From: Phycisphaerae bacterium
Lineage (GTDB): Bacteria > Planctomycetota > Phycisphaerae > UBA1845 > JAFGLZ01
Length of the DNA: 42,934 nt
Direction of reading: 5' to 3'
Assembly (NCBI GenBank): GCA_016927755.1
Contig: JAFGLZ010000137.1
Coordinates: forward strand, 1 to 42,934
Positions 22,998-30,655 of the stretch are shown one piece after another (position 1 is the stretch's first letter; each line of letters opens with the position of its first letter). Position numbers and translations under genes: made by a program. The notes below the pieces were generated by a model, which had not been told where the DNA came from, ran no database searches, and worked only from the letters and a program-made list of their open reading frames with translations.

Positions 22998-24713
22998 GTG
23001 GGAAGAAGTAGGCTGAGTCGAGTACGCGACGTGCTCTTGGCTTGGTGCCTCTGCAGCGTTTCCTTTGCGGCAGCCGAGATCACGGAAGATCGTGTTCTGC
23101 TCCTGGTCAACGACGCCTCGAGCTCCGGGCATTACGCCGCCACTCTCTACCGCCAGTATCACCCCGGCGTCCCTGAAGACCATGTCGTCTATCTGACCGG
23201 GCTCGGCGCCGTGACAAGTTCCGCCGACGAGATCATCACGCGAGGCGATTTCGAGACCTACATCGCCCAGCCGATCCGACAGTACCTGCTCGACCACGAT
23301 CTGGTCGATCAGGTGCGGGTCATCGTCACGACCCCCGGCATGCCCTATCGGATCGCCGACACCACCTACCCCCTGGTCGTCTATCCTCACGGATCGGACG
23401 CCACCACGGTGATCAATCACTTGAACGCGGTCGACGCCGCATCGGTGGAGTCGGAACTGGCGGTGCTCTGGCAGATCGATCCGGCCCTCGACCCCAATTG
23501 CCGCGCGCCGTTGGCCGCGAGAATCGTCAATCCCTATCACGGGTATGTGAGTCAGGTGTCCGACTTCGACGGCGATCGCGACGTCCTGGCGCGTCGCGAG
23601 ACCTTCCATTTCGCCGTCGCGCCGACGGACTACACCCGCGTCTATGAAGGTCAGGTGTTCTCGGCCTACCGAGCGTCGGGCGGCAGACAGTTCTCGGCGG
23701 CCGACATCTACTTGGTCGCCCGCCTGGACGGGCCCCGCACCGCTACCGTTCCTCCCGATGTCTTCGTGGGGCGAATGCTCGACATGGCCGCCCGCGTCTC
23801 CAACCCCGGCTACTCGCGTTTTCATGGATACGACCCGTTTCGAACGGGCGTCATCATCGACGACAAGGCCACGGGGACCGTCTCCGACAGCAACAAGTGG
23901 CACAACGCGGGATCGAGCATCGGACAGGATACGTTGCCCCAGGACTATCTGACCTTCGCCGCTTACCCGACGCCGCCAAACGTGCTCAGCAACGGCTTCT
24001 ATCACGATGACTTTCGGTACGCGTTTCGGTCCCTTGTCGGCCTGCAGGACTTGCCAGACCCCAACGGGGGGCTCGTGGTCGGACTCATGGCGCTCGGGAG
24101 GATCGGCGGACCGGTCGTCTACGATCCCGAGAACAACCTGATCGGCTCGTCGCTGGACCCCGATTACGGAATCGGCGCCCTGTGTTCCTTCGGCGTCCAT
24201 CAGGGGGACCCGTCGGTCACGCCGACGTATCTGTTGGACGGCGGGCCGGGGGGCACGCCGTTGATCAAGCCCGTCTACGGCGCGATCTTCAACTCCACGG
24301 AAAGCTTCAACGCGGTAACCTTCTTCAGCGACGCGGTGATCCCCACCTGGGCTCAGCAGGCCCTGATCTGGCAATGGTTCTACATCGGCGGCTCGGGCGC
24401 GTTAGGACACGTCTTTGAGCCGATGGCGGATTCCGTCGCCGACAACGATCTACTCCTGTTCAACTACTTCCGAGACGCGGACGCCGATCGCATCGGCGAC
24501 ATGACCTTCGTCGAGGCCGCCTATAGCGCCATACCCTATCTCAGTTGGGCCACGGTGGTCGTGGGCGATCCGCTCATGCGGATTCACCGCGTCGACGGCG
24601 CGGGGCCGGGGTGGTGGGAGCCAAGCCATTGCGGCGTGGGGTATCCAGAGGGCGTTGCGTCGGCGACGGCGCTGCTCCTGGTCTTGGGATTCGCCAGACG
24701 ACGAAGCCTCTGA
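22998..24713 (+). CDS. TIGR03790-like secreted protein with C-terminal anchor tail
   Basis: 571 residues from GTG 22998, chosen because GGGAGG (22985-22990) is 7 nt upstream. A signal peptide (VLLAWCLCSVSFAAA) precedes VLLLVNDASSSGHYAATLYR, then VPEDHVVYLTG and VRVIVTTPGMPYRIAD. The order 'own time/instance residues, then R/Q.ip.dhvv.L, then vvvt.gvPyri' fits the TIGR03790 family of unknown function that is frequent in Planctomycetota; I give this with moderate certainty. Later parts include DMAARVSNPGYSRFHGYDPF and TYLLDGGPGGTPL, and a Ser-rich alpha/beta region. The end has a hydrophobic helix followed by basic residues (VASATALLLVLGFARRRSL), like a sorting tail but without the PEP motif. 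Two PEP-CTERM genes follow on the same strand. Confidence 0.75.
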   Translation: MGRSRLSRVRDVLLAWCLCSVSFAAAEITEDRVLLLVNDASSSGHYAATLYRQYHPGVPEDHVVYLTGLGAVTSSADEIITRGDFETYIAQPIRQYLLDHDLVDQVRVIVTTPGMPYRIADTTYPLVVYPHGSDATTVINHLNAVDAASVESELAVLWQIDPALDPNCRAPLAARIVNPYHGYVSQVSDFDGDRDVLARRETFHFAVAPTDYTRVYEGQVFSAYRASGGRQFSAADIYLVARLDGPRTATVPPDVFVGRMLDMAARVSNPGYSRFHGYDPFRTGVIIDDKATGTVSDSNKWHNAGSSIGQDTLPQDYLTFAAYPTPPNVLSNGFYHDDFRYAFRSLVGLQDLPDPNGGLVVGLMALGRIGGPVVYDPENNLIGSSLDPDYGIGALCSFGVHQGDPSVTPTYLLDGGPGGTPLIKPVYGAIFNSTESFNAVTFFSDAVIPTWAQQALIWQWFYIGGSGALGHVFEPMADSVADNDLLLFNYFRDADADRIGDMTFVEAAYSAIPYLSWATVVVGDPLMRIHRVDGAGPGWWEPSHCGVGYPEGVASATALLLVLGFARRRSL

Positions 24714-24828
24714 TGCCATAGCATGCTGATCAGCAACGGATTTCGGCCTCTTCTTCGTCGGGGCCGGATGCCCCGAGACCGTGTAACCGACAATTCATCC
24801 AGAGCCGATAACTTTTTCAGGTTTTGTG

Positions 24829-24858
24829 TTGACACTTTATGCGTGGCGGGCGTAACAT
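24829..24858 (+). promoter_or_regulatory. strong candidate promoter of a PEP-CTERM gene
   Basis: Consensus TTGACA (24829-24834), 18-bp spacer, TAACAT (24853-24858). It is 53 nt before the ATG at 24912, and the leader ends in a strong GAGGAGG. I see no sigma54-type GG/GC elements of the kind reported upstream of some PEP-CTERM genes. Confidence 0.6.
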
Positions 24859-24911
24859 GCTAATTATCCCGGGGGAAGGTAGCCAAGGATCCGGGGAGAG
24901 GAGGCTCTGAG

Positions 24912-25658
24912 ATGAGGGGCCGGCAGGGAGGAAGCTGGCAGGCGCTTGTCCTGTCCATACCACTTCTATGTATCGTCTCACCTGTTCTCGGCGTCGCGTT
25001 GGATCCAAACGAGGGTTCTCTGGTTATCGGGGATTCCATCGGCTTCAACCTGGCCCAGAATCAGCTCGTCTTCGATAAGAGCCAAGCCGACATGGGAGCG
25101 CTGATTCCCGTGAGTTCGGCGACCGCTGCCGGTTGGGTCGAGAGCGACAGCAATCCCGGCTACGCGGGGCCATACTCTTTCGCTCTGCAGATCACTATTC
25201 CGCTGACGGATGACAACAGTGGCAGCGGTAACGCCGAAGGATGGTTCGGTGACGCGGGCGAGACCTACGCCTACTCGCTGATCGATCTGGAGAACGGCAA
25301 TGCGGTCCTGCTGTCCGGGGAGATTACCGCGCCGTTCGGGCTGACCGAGGCCTACAACCAGGTCTATTCGTTCCGCGTGACGGGTGACTGGACCTACGCA
25401 CCGATCCCCCTGACCGTCACCGGCGGCTCGCTGGCGGCCTACTGGCCTTCCGCGGCTGAGATGGCCTTCCAGTACTCGATTTCGAGTCCGCCTATTATGC
25501 CGGGCATGGTGGATTTCTCGGTGGATCTGACCGCTGGGAGCGGTTCGGTGTCGATCTATGCCGTGCCCGAGCCGATGACGTTGTCGTTGTTGCTCGGCGG
25601 TGCGTTGCTTGGATTAGGCGTCGGGCGCAAGTCAAGAGCAAGTCGTTCCCTCCTTTGA
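24912..25658 (+). CDS. PEP-CTERM sorted exported protein
   Basis: 248 residues. Signal peptide (ALVLSIPLLCIVSPVLG), then a beta-rich body with no recognised domain (FALQITIPLTDDNSGSGNAE, AYSLIDLENGNAVLLSGEIT, YSFRVTGDWTYAPIPLTVTG). The tail is YAVPEPMTLSLLLGGALLGL followed by a basic end (GRKSRASR), the PEP-CTERM signature handled by exosortase. The purine-rich GGGGAGAGGAGG ends 7 nt before the ATG. With the consensus promoter upstream, this gene may be well expressed. 106 nt separate it from the next PEP-CTERM gene. Confidence 0.92.
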   Translation: MRGRQGGSWQALVLSIPLLCIVSPVLGVALDPNEGSLVIGDSIGFNLAQNQLVFDKSQADMGALIPVSSATAAGWVESDSNPGYAGPYSFALQITIPLTDDNSGSGNAEGWFGDAGETYAYSLIDLENGNAVLLSGEITAPFGLTEAYNQVYSFRVTGDWTYAPIPLTVTGGSLAAYWPSAAEMAFQYSISSPPIMPGMVDFSVDLTAGSGSVSIYAVPEPMTLSLLLGGALLGLGVGRKSRASRSLL

Positions 25659-25764
25659 GAAGGGGAGGGGAGGGAGGAATCACGTCAAGGGGTGGGAGTG
25701 TGTGTGTCCATACTCTCCCGAATTGCGTTTGGGGGCCTCTGGGGGAGAGAGAGGGAGCTTGGGA

Positions 25765-26496
25765 ATGTTAAGATTGGGGATGTGCGCGGTTCTGTTGGCG
25801 GGGGTTACGAGCGCGGCGGTCGGACAGGTTATCCCTGGTTGGGATCCCGGTTGGCTCAGCGCGACCCCTGAATACATCCAGGTCTCGAACCTAGAGGGGA
25901 CCTACACGGCCGCAAGCGGAGTGCTCGGCATCGACGCCAAGACCGGTGGACCCACGGTAACCGTCCACTGGGATACCGGCGAGGACTGGACCCTCGATGG
26001 GACCGACGCCATCCTGGAGGCGATCGGCAAGCTCTACAGCGATAGCTCTGGCATTGCGCCGCTCCTGCCGAACCAGGCGCGCGGGCGGTTCAACGGAGAT
26101 GGCGTTGGGTTGAGCGATCCCGCTCTCGATTGGCGGATCGGCTGGGACTTCGGCGCCCTCCAAGCATGGGTCCTCGGCGGCGTCCTCGACATCTACGAGG
26201 TCGTGGAGATCTACGACAGCGGCCTACTCGAGGGCTCCGGGCTCATCACGGCCACGAGCGGGCTCCTGGTGGATCTGAACCTCTGGCCGAGCGATCAGCA
26301 GAGCTCCCTCAGCTCATTTACGTTCAGCATCCACGATGATCCCGCCCCGGTCAACATCTCCGATTTCTCCCAGGATTTCGCCGGCGATATGTTCCTGACG
26401 TTTTGGCCGGACGACGATCATGGTGTTCCCGAGCCGGCCACCCTGGCCCTGCTGGCTGGCGGGTTCGGGTTGACCGTTTTGCGCAGGAGACGCTAG
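25765..26496 (+). CDS. PEP-CTERM sorted exported protein
   Basis: 243 residues from ATG 25765, set by GGGAG at 25753-25757; longer readings only add non-signal sequence. Signal peptide MLRLGMCAVLLAGVTSAAVG. The body (SNLEGTYTAASGVLGIDAKT, VTVHWDTGEDWTLDGTDAIL, YEVVEIYDSGLLEGSGLITA) is acidic and beta-rich with no known domain; the alternation of short strands resembles other small planctomycete PEP-CTERM proteins. The tail is VPEPATLALLAGGFGLTVLR followed by RRR. A strong hairpin 48 nt downstream ends the gene. Confidence 0.92.
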   Translation: MLRLGMCAVLLAGVTSAAVGQVIPGWDPGWLSATPEYIQVSNLEGTYTAASGVLGIDAKTGGPTVTVHWDTGEDWTLDGTDAILEAIGKLYSDSSGIAPLLPNQARGRFNGDGVGLSDPALDWRIGWDFGALQAWVLGGVLDIYEVVEIYDSGLLEGSGLITATSGLLVDLNLWPSDQQSSLSSFTFSIHDDPAPVNISDFSQDFAGDMFLTFWPDDDHGVPEPATLALLAGGFGLTVLRRRR

Positions 26497-26543
26497 CGCC
26501 CAAGAGACGAATCGATAGCTTCCACGAGAGGGAGAGGAGTTTC

Positions 26544-26578
26544 TGCCGGCCGGTCGCTTCCTAAGCGGCGGGCCGGCA
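26544..26578. terminator. bidirectional hairpin terminator between convergent genes
   Basis: TGCCGGCC (26544-26551), GGT, CGCTT, CCT loop, AAGCG (26563-26567), GCG, GGCCGGCA (26571-26578). The stem is interrupted by one internal loop. It lies between the ends of the PEP-CTERM gene (26496) and the minus-strand flavoprotein gene (26685), so it can serve both. A short T-containing tail (CTCGTTTCT) follows on the plus strand. Confidence 0.7.
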
Positions 26579-26684
26579 CTCGTTTCTGCTGGCATCCTCC
26601 TTGAATGGGCTTAGTCTAATATGGGTAAAAAAGGCCTCTTTAATCTTTGTTCCTGGGGATTGGAGGGTTGCCTGTTACCATTTC

Positions 26685-27662
26685 CTAGACGTGGTAGCCG
26701 TCTGGCCACTTGACGCAGCCCACGAGTTCGCCCGCCCACAGCCGGTCGAAACAGCCGACCGAGCATTCCTCGCACTGCTCGATCTCATCGAGCTGTCGCT
26801 CCCGGACCTTCCGTGGCCACGAAGCGTCGACAAGCATGCCGCGGCCGACGGCGATGAGATCAGCTCTGCGCTCTCGAATTGCTTCCACCGCTCGCGTGAC
26901 CACCTCCATCCGCCATACCGTGATGATGGGCGTTCTCGCGTATCGCTCCTTGAACGGGGCGGATAGCTCGCCAGGCCGGCGAAAGCCGCCCGGGCTGATA
27001 TCCAGAACGTCCACGCCGATCTCCACCAGGCGATCCGTCAGCACGAAGCTGTCTTCGATCCCATAGCTTTCCGACTCGACGGGTGTGTGACGATACAGCA
27101 GCAGGGCGTCGCCAGCGGCCTCTCGGCATGCCCTCGCCACCTCCAGGCTGAACCGGCACCGGTTCTCGACGGACCCACCGTATCCGTCCTCACGCGCGTT
27201 GGCCTTGGGTGAGAAGAACTGGTTCACCAGATAGCCATGGGCGCCGTGCGGCTCCACGCCGTCGAAACCCGCCGCGATGCAAACGCTCGTGGCATGGGCG
27301 AATTGCCGGACCAAGTCGTCGATCCTCTCGCGGGACAGGTCCGATGGCGCCCAGCTTTCGCCCAGCGGGATCGGAAAGAGCTGTATGGCCGCCTTCGCTC
27401 CGCGGGAATGGATCGCTTCCACGACGGGTCGAATCGCCTCGGCCGTGTAGTCTTCCTGAAATCGGTGGATGCGCGTGGCCTCGACGATGACGAGCCCAGG
27501 GCCCTCCGCCGCCAGCCGTCCGTACCAGCGGACGGCTGCATCGCTACTGAGGGCTCGATTGCTTACCATCGGCGGCACGACGATCCGATTCGCCAGCGTC
27601 ACGCTCCCAACGACAAGCGGCTCGAACAGCAGGTCGATGTTACGGCTTAAGTCTTCGCTCAT
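26685..27662 (-). CDS. Old Yellow Enzyme-family FMN oxidoreductase with a [4Fe-4S] motif
   Basis: 325 residues from ATG at complement 27660-27662 (MSEDLSRNIDLLFEPLVVGS, the usual OYE beginning); no good ribosome-binding site is visible, and the frame extends 23 codons upstream. The TIM-barrel FMN domain has IVVPPMVSN, GFDGVEPHGAHGYLVNQFFS and DGYGGSVENRCRFSLEV. At the end is Cys297-x2-Cys300-x3-Cys304-x11-Cys316, the spacing of the 4Fe-4S site in 2,4-dienoyl-CoA reductase. Those enzymes carry a further FAD/NAD(P)H domain; here the protein stops nine residues after the last Cys, so electrons must come from a separate partner. Substrate is unknown (enoyl- or enone-type reductions are usual). 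Confidence 0.9.
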   Translation of the reverse strand: MSEDLSRNIDLLFEPLVVGSVTLANRIVVPPMVSNRALSSDAAVRWYGRLAAEGPGLVIVEATRIHRFQEDYTAEAIRPVVEAIHSRGAKAAIQLFPIPLGESWAPSDLSRERIDDLVRQFAHATSVCIAAGFDGVEPHGAHGYLVNQFFSPKANAREDGYGGSVENRCRFSLEVARACREAAGDALLLYRHTPVESESYGIEDSFVLTDRLVEIGVDVLDISPGGFRRPGELSAPFKERYARTPIITVWRMEVVTRAVEAIRERRADLIAVGRGMLVDASWPRKVRERQLDEIEQCEECSVGCFDRLWAGELVGCVKWPDGYHV

Positions 27663-28010
27663 GAGGGGTATTGTGGTGGGCGCCGATGGCACGGTCAAGG
27701 AAGTATCCAGCATGGGTGGGGCGAATGCCAAAACGGGCCGGCCCGGGCGGGGTCAACCGGACGCCGGTCACTGTAAGGTATTTCAGGGCAAATCTTTGAG
27801 TATCTGATGCCCTTTCCCGTCGGCCCGCCGCAACTCCACGGATTATTTGAGTGAGGTCGCGTTATAGGTCGATAAGAGGAATACGCCGTTGGGGAACCAC
27901 CTGCCGTGGCAACGGGGGCGTTGGCGCGGGCCAGGACTCTACAATCTATGCCTATGCCAGCGGAAACAGATGCTCGCCCGATCGGGCAGTTGTTGCCCGA
28001 TCGGGCGGAC
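27663..28010. other. divergent spacer and leader of the ptmE-like operon
   Basis: 348 bp. Contains a TACAAT at 27940-27945 that could be a -10 element (no good -35 at the right distance; TTGGCG at 27921-27926 is too close) and the strong hairpin at 27975-28007. In-frame ATGs at 27948 and 27954 could also start the first gene, which would place the hairpin inside the coding sequence. Confidence 0.5.
27975..28007 (+). promoter_or_regulatory. 14-bp perfect hairpin at the start of the ptmE-like gene
   Basis: CGCCCGATCGGGCA (27975-27988), loop GTTGT, TGCCCGATCGGGCG (27994-28007). Each arm contains the self-complementary GCCCGATCGGGC. It ends 3 nt before ATG 28011. In RNA it would occlude the initiation region if 28011 is the start, or sit in early codons if translation begins at 27948/27954. 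It could be an operator in DNA or a translational control element in RNA. Confidence 0.6.
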
Positions 28011-29099
28011 ATGATTGAGCGGATCCGGGTTCAGGCCGACGCCTCGATCCTTGAGGCCATGCGCGCCATCAACGACGGTGCCTGTGAGATCGCCATCGTG
28101 GTCGATGGCGGCGGCCGGCTTGTCGGTCTGCTCAGCGACGGCGACATCCGCAGGGCGATACTCAACGGGTTCACGCTGGAGTCCCCAATCTCGGACATCG
28201 TCAACCGTCGTCCCCTCTCCATGCCGGAGACATCCACCCGGGATGAGCTTCTGGCCGTCATGGGACGCCACTCCATCCGACAGATTCCCCTCGTAGACGA
28301 GCAGGGACGCGTCTCGCAGATCGCATGGATTACCGATCTGATTCGCACCGATCTCCGCCCCAATCAGGCCGTCATCATGGCTGGCGGCAAGGGCAAGCGG
28401 CTTTACCCACTGACACGCGACGTTCCCAAACCGATGCTGGAGGTCCGCGGCCGTCCCATCATCGAGCACCTGATCGATCAGCTCCGCCAGAACGGTATCT
28501 TCCGGATAACGCTGGCCGTCAATCACCTCCGCGACGTCATCAAGGACCACTTCCAGGGAGGCGAGCGATTCGGAGTTCGGATCGAGTACCTGGAGGAGGA
28601 GCCCGACCATCCTCTCGGCACGGCCGGTGCGCTCGGGTTGCTTACCGACAAGCCGAGCCATCCCTTCCTGCTACTGAACGGCGATCTGATGCAGCAGGTT
28701 AACTTCAACAGCCTTCTGGCGTTCCACGAGCGGCACGATTTCCAGGCGACCATGTGCGCCGTTCGCTACAGCATGGAACTGCCCTTCGGCCTGATCGAGG
28801 TCGACGGGAACCGTCTCACCCGACTCGTCGAGAAGCCCGTCCATACCGTGAACTCCAACGCGGGAATCTACGTTCTGAACCCGGGCGTGCTCGACTGGAT
28901 CTCGGCGAACGAGTCCTGCGACGCGACGGATCTGCTGCAGCAACTCGTCGACGCGGGAAAGACCGTGGGAGTCTTTACGCTCTACGATCACGAGCACTGG
29001 CTGGATGTCGGGCGCAAGGGCGATTACGATTACGCCTGCCATGAGTACCCCATCGGACCAGACCAACCCTGCGGACGCTCTCCGAGCGCCGGCCTCTGA
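28011..29099 (+). CDS. CBS-domain nucleotidyltransferase, PtmE-like (hexosamine-1-phosphate guanylyltransferase type)
   Basis: 362 residues from ATG 28011. Residues 1-115 are a pair of CBS domains: MIERIRVQADASILEAMRAI, VGLLSDGDIRRAIL and MGRHSIRQIPLVDEQGRVSQ. Residues ~120-350 are a nucleotidyltransferase with the sugar-NTP signature QAVIMAGGKGKRLYPLTRDV, PKPMLEV, and the metal-binding LLNGDL. This two-part order is that of Campylobacter PtmE, which makes GDP-glucosamine in the legionaminic acid pathway. The family N-terminus begins exactly at this CBS repeat, hence the chosen start; ATG 27948 or 27954 remain possible. It overlaps the dehydratase gene by 59 nt, and that enzyme class catalyses the next type of step. 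Confidence 0.88.
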   Translation: MIERIRVQADASILEAMRAINDGACEIAIVVDGGGRLVGLLSDGDIRRAILNGFTLESPISDIVNRRPLSMPETSTRDELLAVMGRHSIRQIPLVDEQGRVSQIAWITDLIRTDLRPNQAVIMAGGKGKRLYPLTRDVPKPMLEVRGRPIIEHLIDQLRQNGIFRITLAVNHLRDVIKDHFQGGERFGVRIEYLEEEPDHPLGTAGALGLLTDKPSHPFLLLNGDLMQQVNFNSLLAFHERHDFQATMCAVRYSMELPFGLIEVDGNRLTRLVEKPVHTVNSNAGIYVLNPGVLDWISANESCDATDLLQQLVDAGKTVGVFTLYDHEHWLDVGRKGDYDYACHEYPIGPDQPCGRSPSAGL

Positions 29100-30342
29100 T
29101 CTCGACGCCATCCTGTCCCGAATCACCCAGCGACATGAAGACCTGTTCCAGGCCGACGTCGATACCAACGAGGATGCCATTCGCGCTGGAATCGAAGGCA
29201 AGCGGATTCTCGTCACAGGCGCGGCGGGCAGCATCGGGGCGGCCACCGTCAGCCAGATCATCCGCTATCGTCCCGCGACGCTGGACGCAATCGATATCAG
29301 CGAGAACACGATGGTCGAGCTCGTCCGCGACCTGCGGAGTCGCCCGGACCTCGACGTGGGCCGCGCCCTGCGGACGAGCATCGTCGATTTCGGTTCCAAG
29401 CTGGGCGAACGTTTCGTCGAACGCGTGGGGCCGTTCGATCGCGTGATGCACTTCGCGGCGATGAAGCACGTTCGCGCCGAGCGGGACGTGTTCAGCCTGT
29501 CGCGGATGATCGAGACGAACGTGCTCGGCGTCGACCGCTTCCTGGGCGCCGTTAAGCGGAACGGCCCGTGTGACGTCTTTGCGATCTCGTCGGACAAGGC
29601 GTGTCGTCCCGCCAATCTGATGGGCGCGTCCAAGCGGCTGATGGAGCAGATTGCCTTCTGGCACGCCGATCGTCCGGGCACGCTCCTAGGCAAGGGCAAC
29701 GAGCCGCCGCTGCCTCGCGTGGCGTGTACGCGGTTCGCCAACGTCGCTTTCAGCGACGGGAGCTTGCTGGCCGGTTTCCTCAATCGCATCCGAAAGCGCC
29801 AGCCGCTGGCCGGTCCCAGTGACGTGCGGCGCTTCTTCATCACCGAGCGGGAGGCCGGTCAGATGTGCCTGTTGACCGCCGCCTTGGCCCAGAGCAAGCA
29901 GATCTTCGTGCCGAGGCTCGACCCGTTGGCCGACCTGAGGAGCTTCGCCGAGATTGCCGAAATCGTTCTCGACGCCTTCGGATACGCGCCGCGATGGTAC
30001 GAGACCGACGCCGAGGCTCGCCGTGCCATGGGGAGCGACCCGGCTGAAGGACGCTACCCCTGCTGCTTCGTCCCGTCCGAGACGACTGGCGAGAAGCAGA
30101 TCGAGGAATTCGTCGCCGGCGACGAGCGCGTCGGGCCGCTCCAGTTCAAGGCGCTGGACGTCATCGTCGACTCGCCTGCGATCGACGGCGAGACGCTGGC
30201 GGAGGTGCTCGTCGGGTTGCGGCAAGCAGTCGAACGCCCCGATCCGGATTCCACCAAGGCGCGAATCGTCGACCTGATGGCTCGGGTGGCGACGCATCTT
30301 CAACACGTGGAGACAGGGCGAGACCTGGATCAGGGAATGTAG
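29041..30342 (+). CDS. NDP-sugar 4,6-dehydratase/epimerase, LegB/CapD-like
   Basis: 433 residues. An N-terminal helical extension of ~50 residues precedes an extended short-chain dehydrogenase: GKRILVTGAAGSIGAATVSQ (NAD-binding GxxGxxG), the acidic IDISEN end of strand 2, MHFAAMKHVRAERD, and the active-site stretch AISSDKACRPANLMGASKRL. In this subgroup (CapD, PglF, LegB) the catalytic Tyr is replaced by Met before the Lys, with Asp-Lys in the (S/T)DK motif doing the chemistry, as here. The C-terminal part (VRRFFITEREAGQMCLLTA) is typical too. The product would be a 4-keto-6-deoxy NDP-HexNAc. Start ATG 29041 lies inside the preceding gene, so the two are translationally coupled. Confidence 0.88.
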   Translation: MSTPSDQTNPADALRAPASDLDAILSRITQRHEDLFQADVDTNEDAIRAGIEGKRILVTGAAGSIGAATVSQIIRYRPATLDAIDISENTMVELVRDLRSRPDLDVGRALRTSIVDFGSKLGERFVERVGPFDRVMHFAAMKHVRAERDVFSLSRMIETNVLGVDRFLGAVKRNGPCDVFAISSDKACRPANLMGASKRLMEQIAFWHADRPGTLLGKGNEPPLPRVACTRFANVAFSDGSLLAGFLNRIRKRQPLAGPSDVRRFFITEREAGQMCLLTAALAQSKQIFVPRLDPLADLRSFAEIAEIVLDAFGYAPRWYETDAEARRAMGSDPAEGRYPCCFVPSETTGEKQIEEFVAGDERVGPLQFKALDVIVDSPAIDGETLAEVLVGLRQAVERPDPDSTKARIVDLMARVATHLQHVETGRDLDQGM

Positions 30343-30352
30343 GAGGGTAGCG

Positions 30353-30655
30353 ATGTTTCCATCTGTAACGAGCGTGCGTCATCTCAATGACTACCGCCTG
30401 GAAGTGACGTTCGCCGACGGAATCACGGCCCAGTTTGATTTCGGGGCCAGGGTCGTTGGCAGGGGAGGCGTCTTTGGGCCTCTCGAGGATCTGGACTACT
30501 TCGCGCGCGTAAGCGTTGATCCGGAAGCGGGGGCCTTGGTCTGGCCGAACGGCGTCGACTTCTGTCCCGATGTCCTTTATAGCGAGGCCACGGGAACGCC
30601 GTTGCCTTGTCATGAGACCGATCAATCCGCTCGGCATGGAGGATGGATACAATGA
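30353..30655 (+). CDS. DUF2442-domain protein
   Basis: 100 residues with the DUF2442 pattern: VTSVRHLNDYRLEVTFADGI, a middle FDFGARVV, LEDLDYFARVSVDPEAGALV and the C-terminal WPNGVDFCPDVLY. Many DUF2442 proteins are the second gene of small toxin-antitoxin-like pairs with DUF4160; no DUF4160 partner is present. GGAGGG at 30343-30348 precedes the ATG at 30353. It starts 10 nt after the dehydratase stop and its own stop overlaps the next start (ATGA), so it is embedded in the operon. Confidence 0.88.
   Translation: MFPSVTSVRHLNDYRLEVTFADGITAQFDFGARVVGRGGVFGPLEDLDYFARVSVDPEAGALVWPNGVDFCPDVLYSEATGTPLPCHETDQSARHGGWIQ

Noticed and set aside
22704..24374. Minus-strand frame of over 550 codons opposite the TIGR03790-like gene
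   Set aside because: Antisense composition; the plus strand has a ribosome-binding site, signal peptide and C-terminal anchor.
30353..30655. A toxin-antitoxin pair with DUF2442
   Set aside because: The partner DUF4160 gene is absent and the gene is embedded in a biosynthetic operon.
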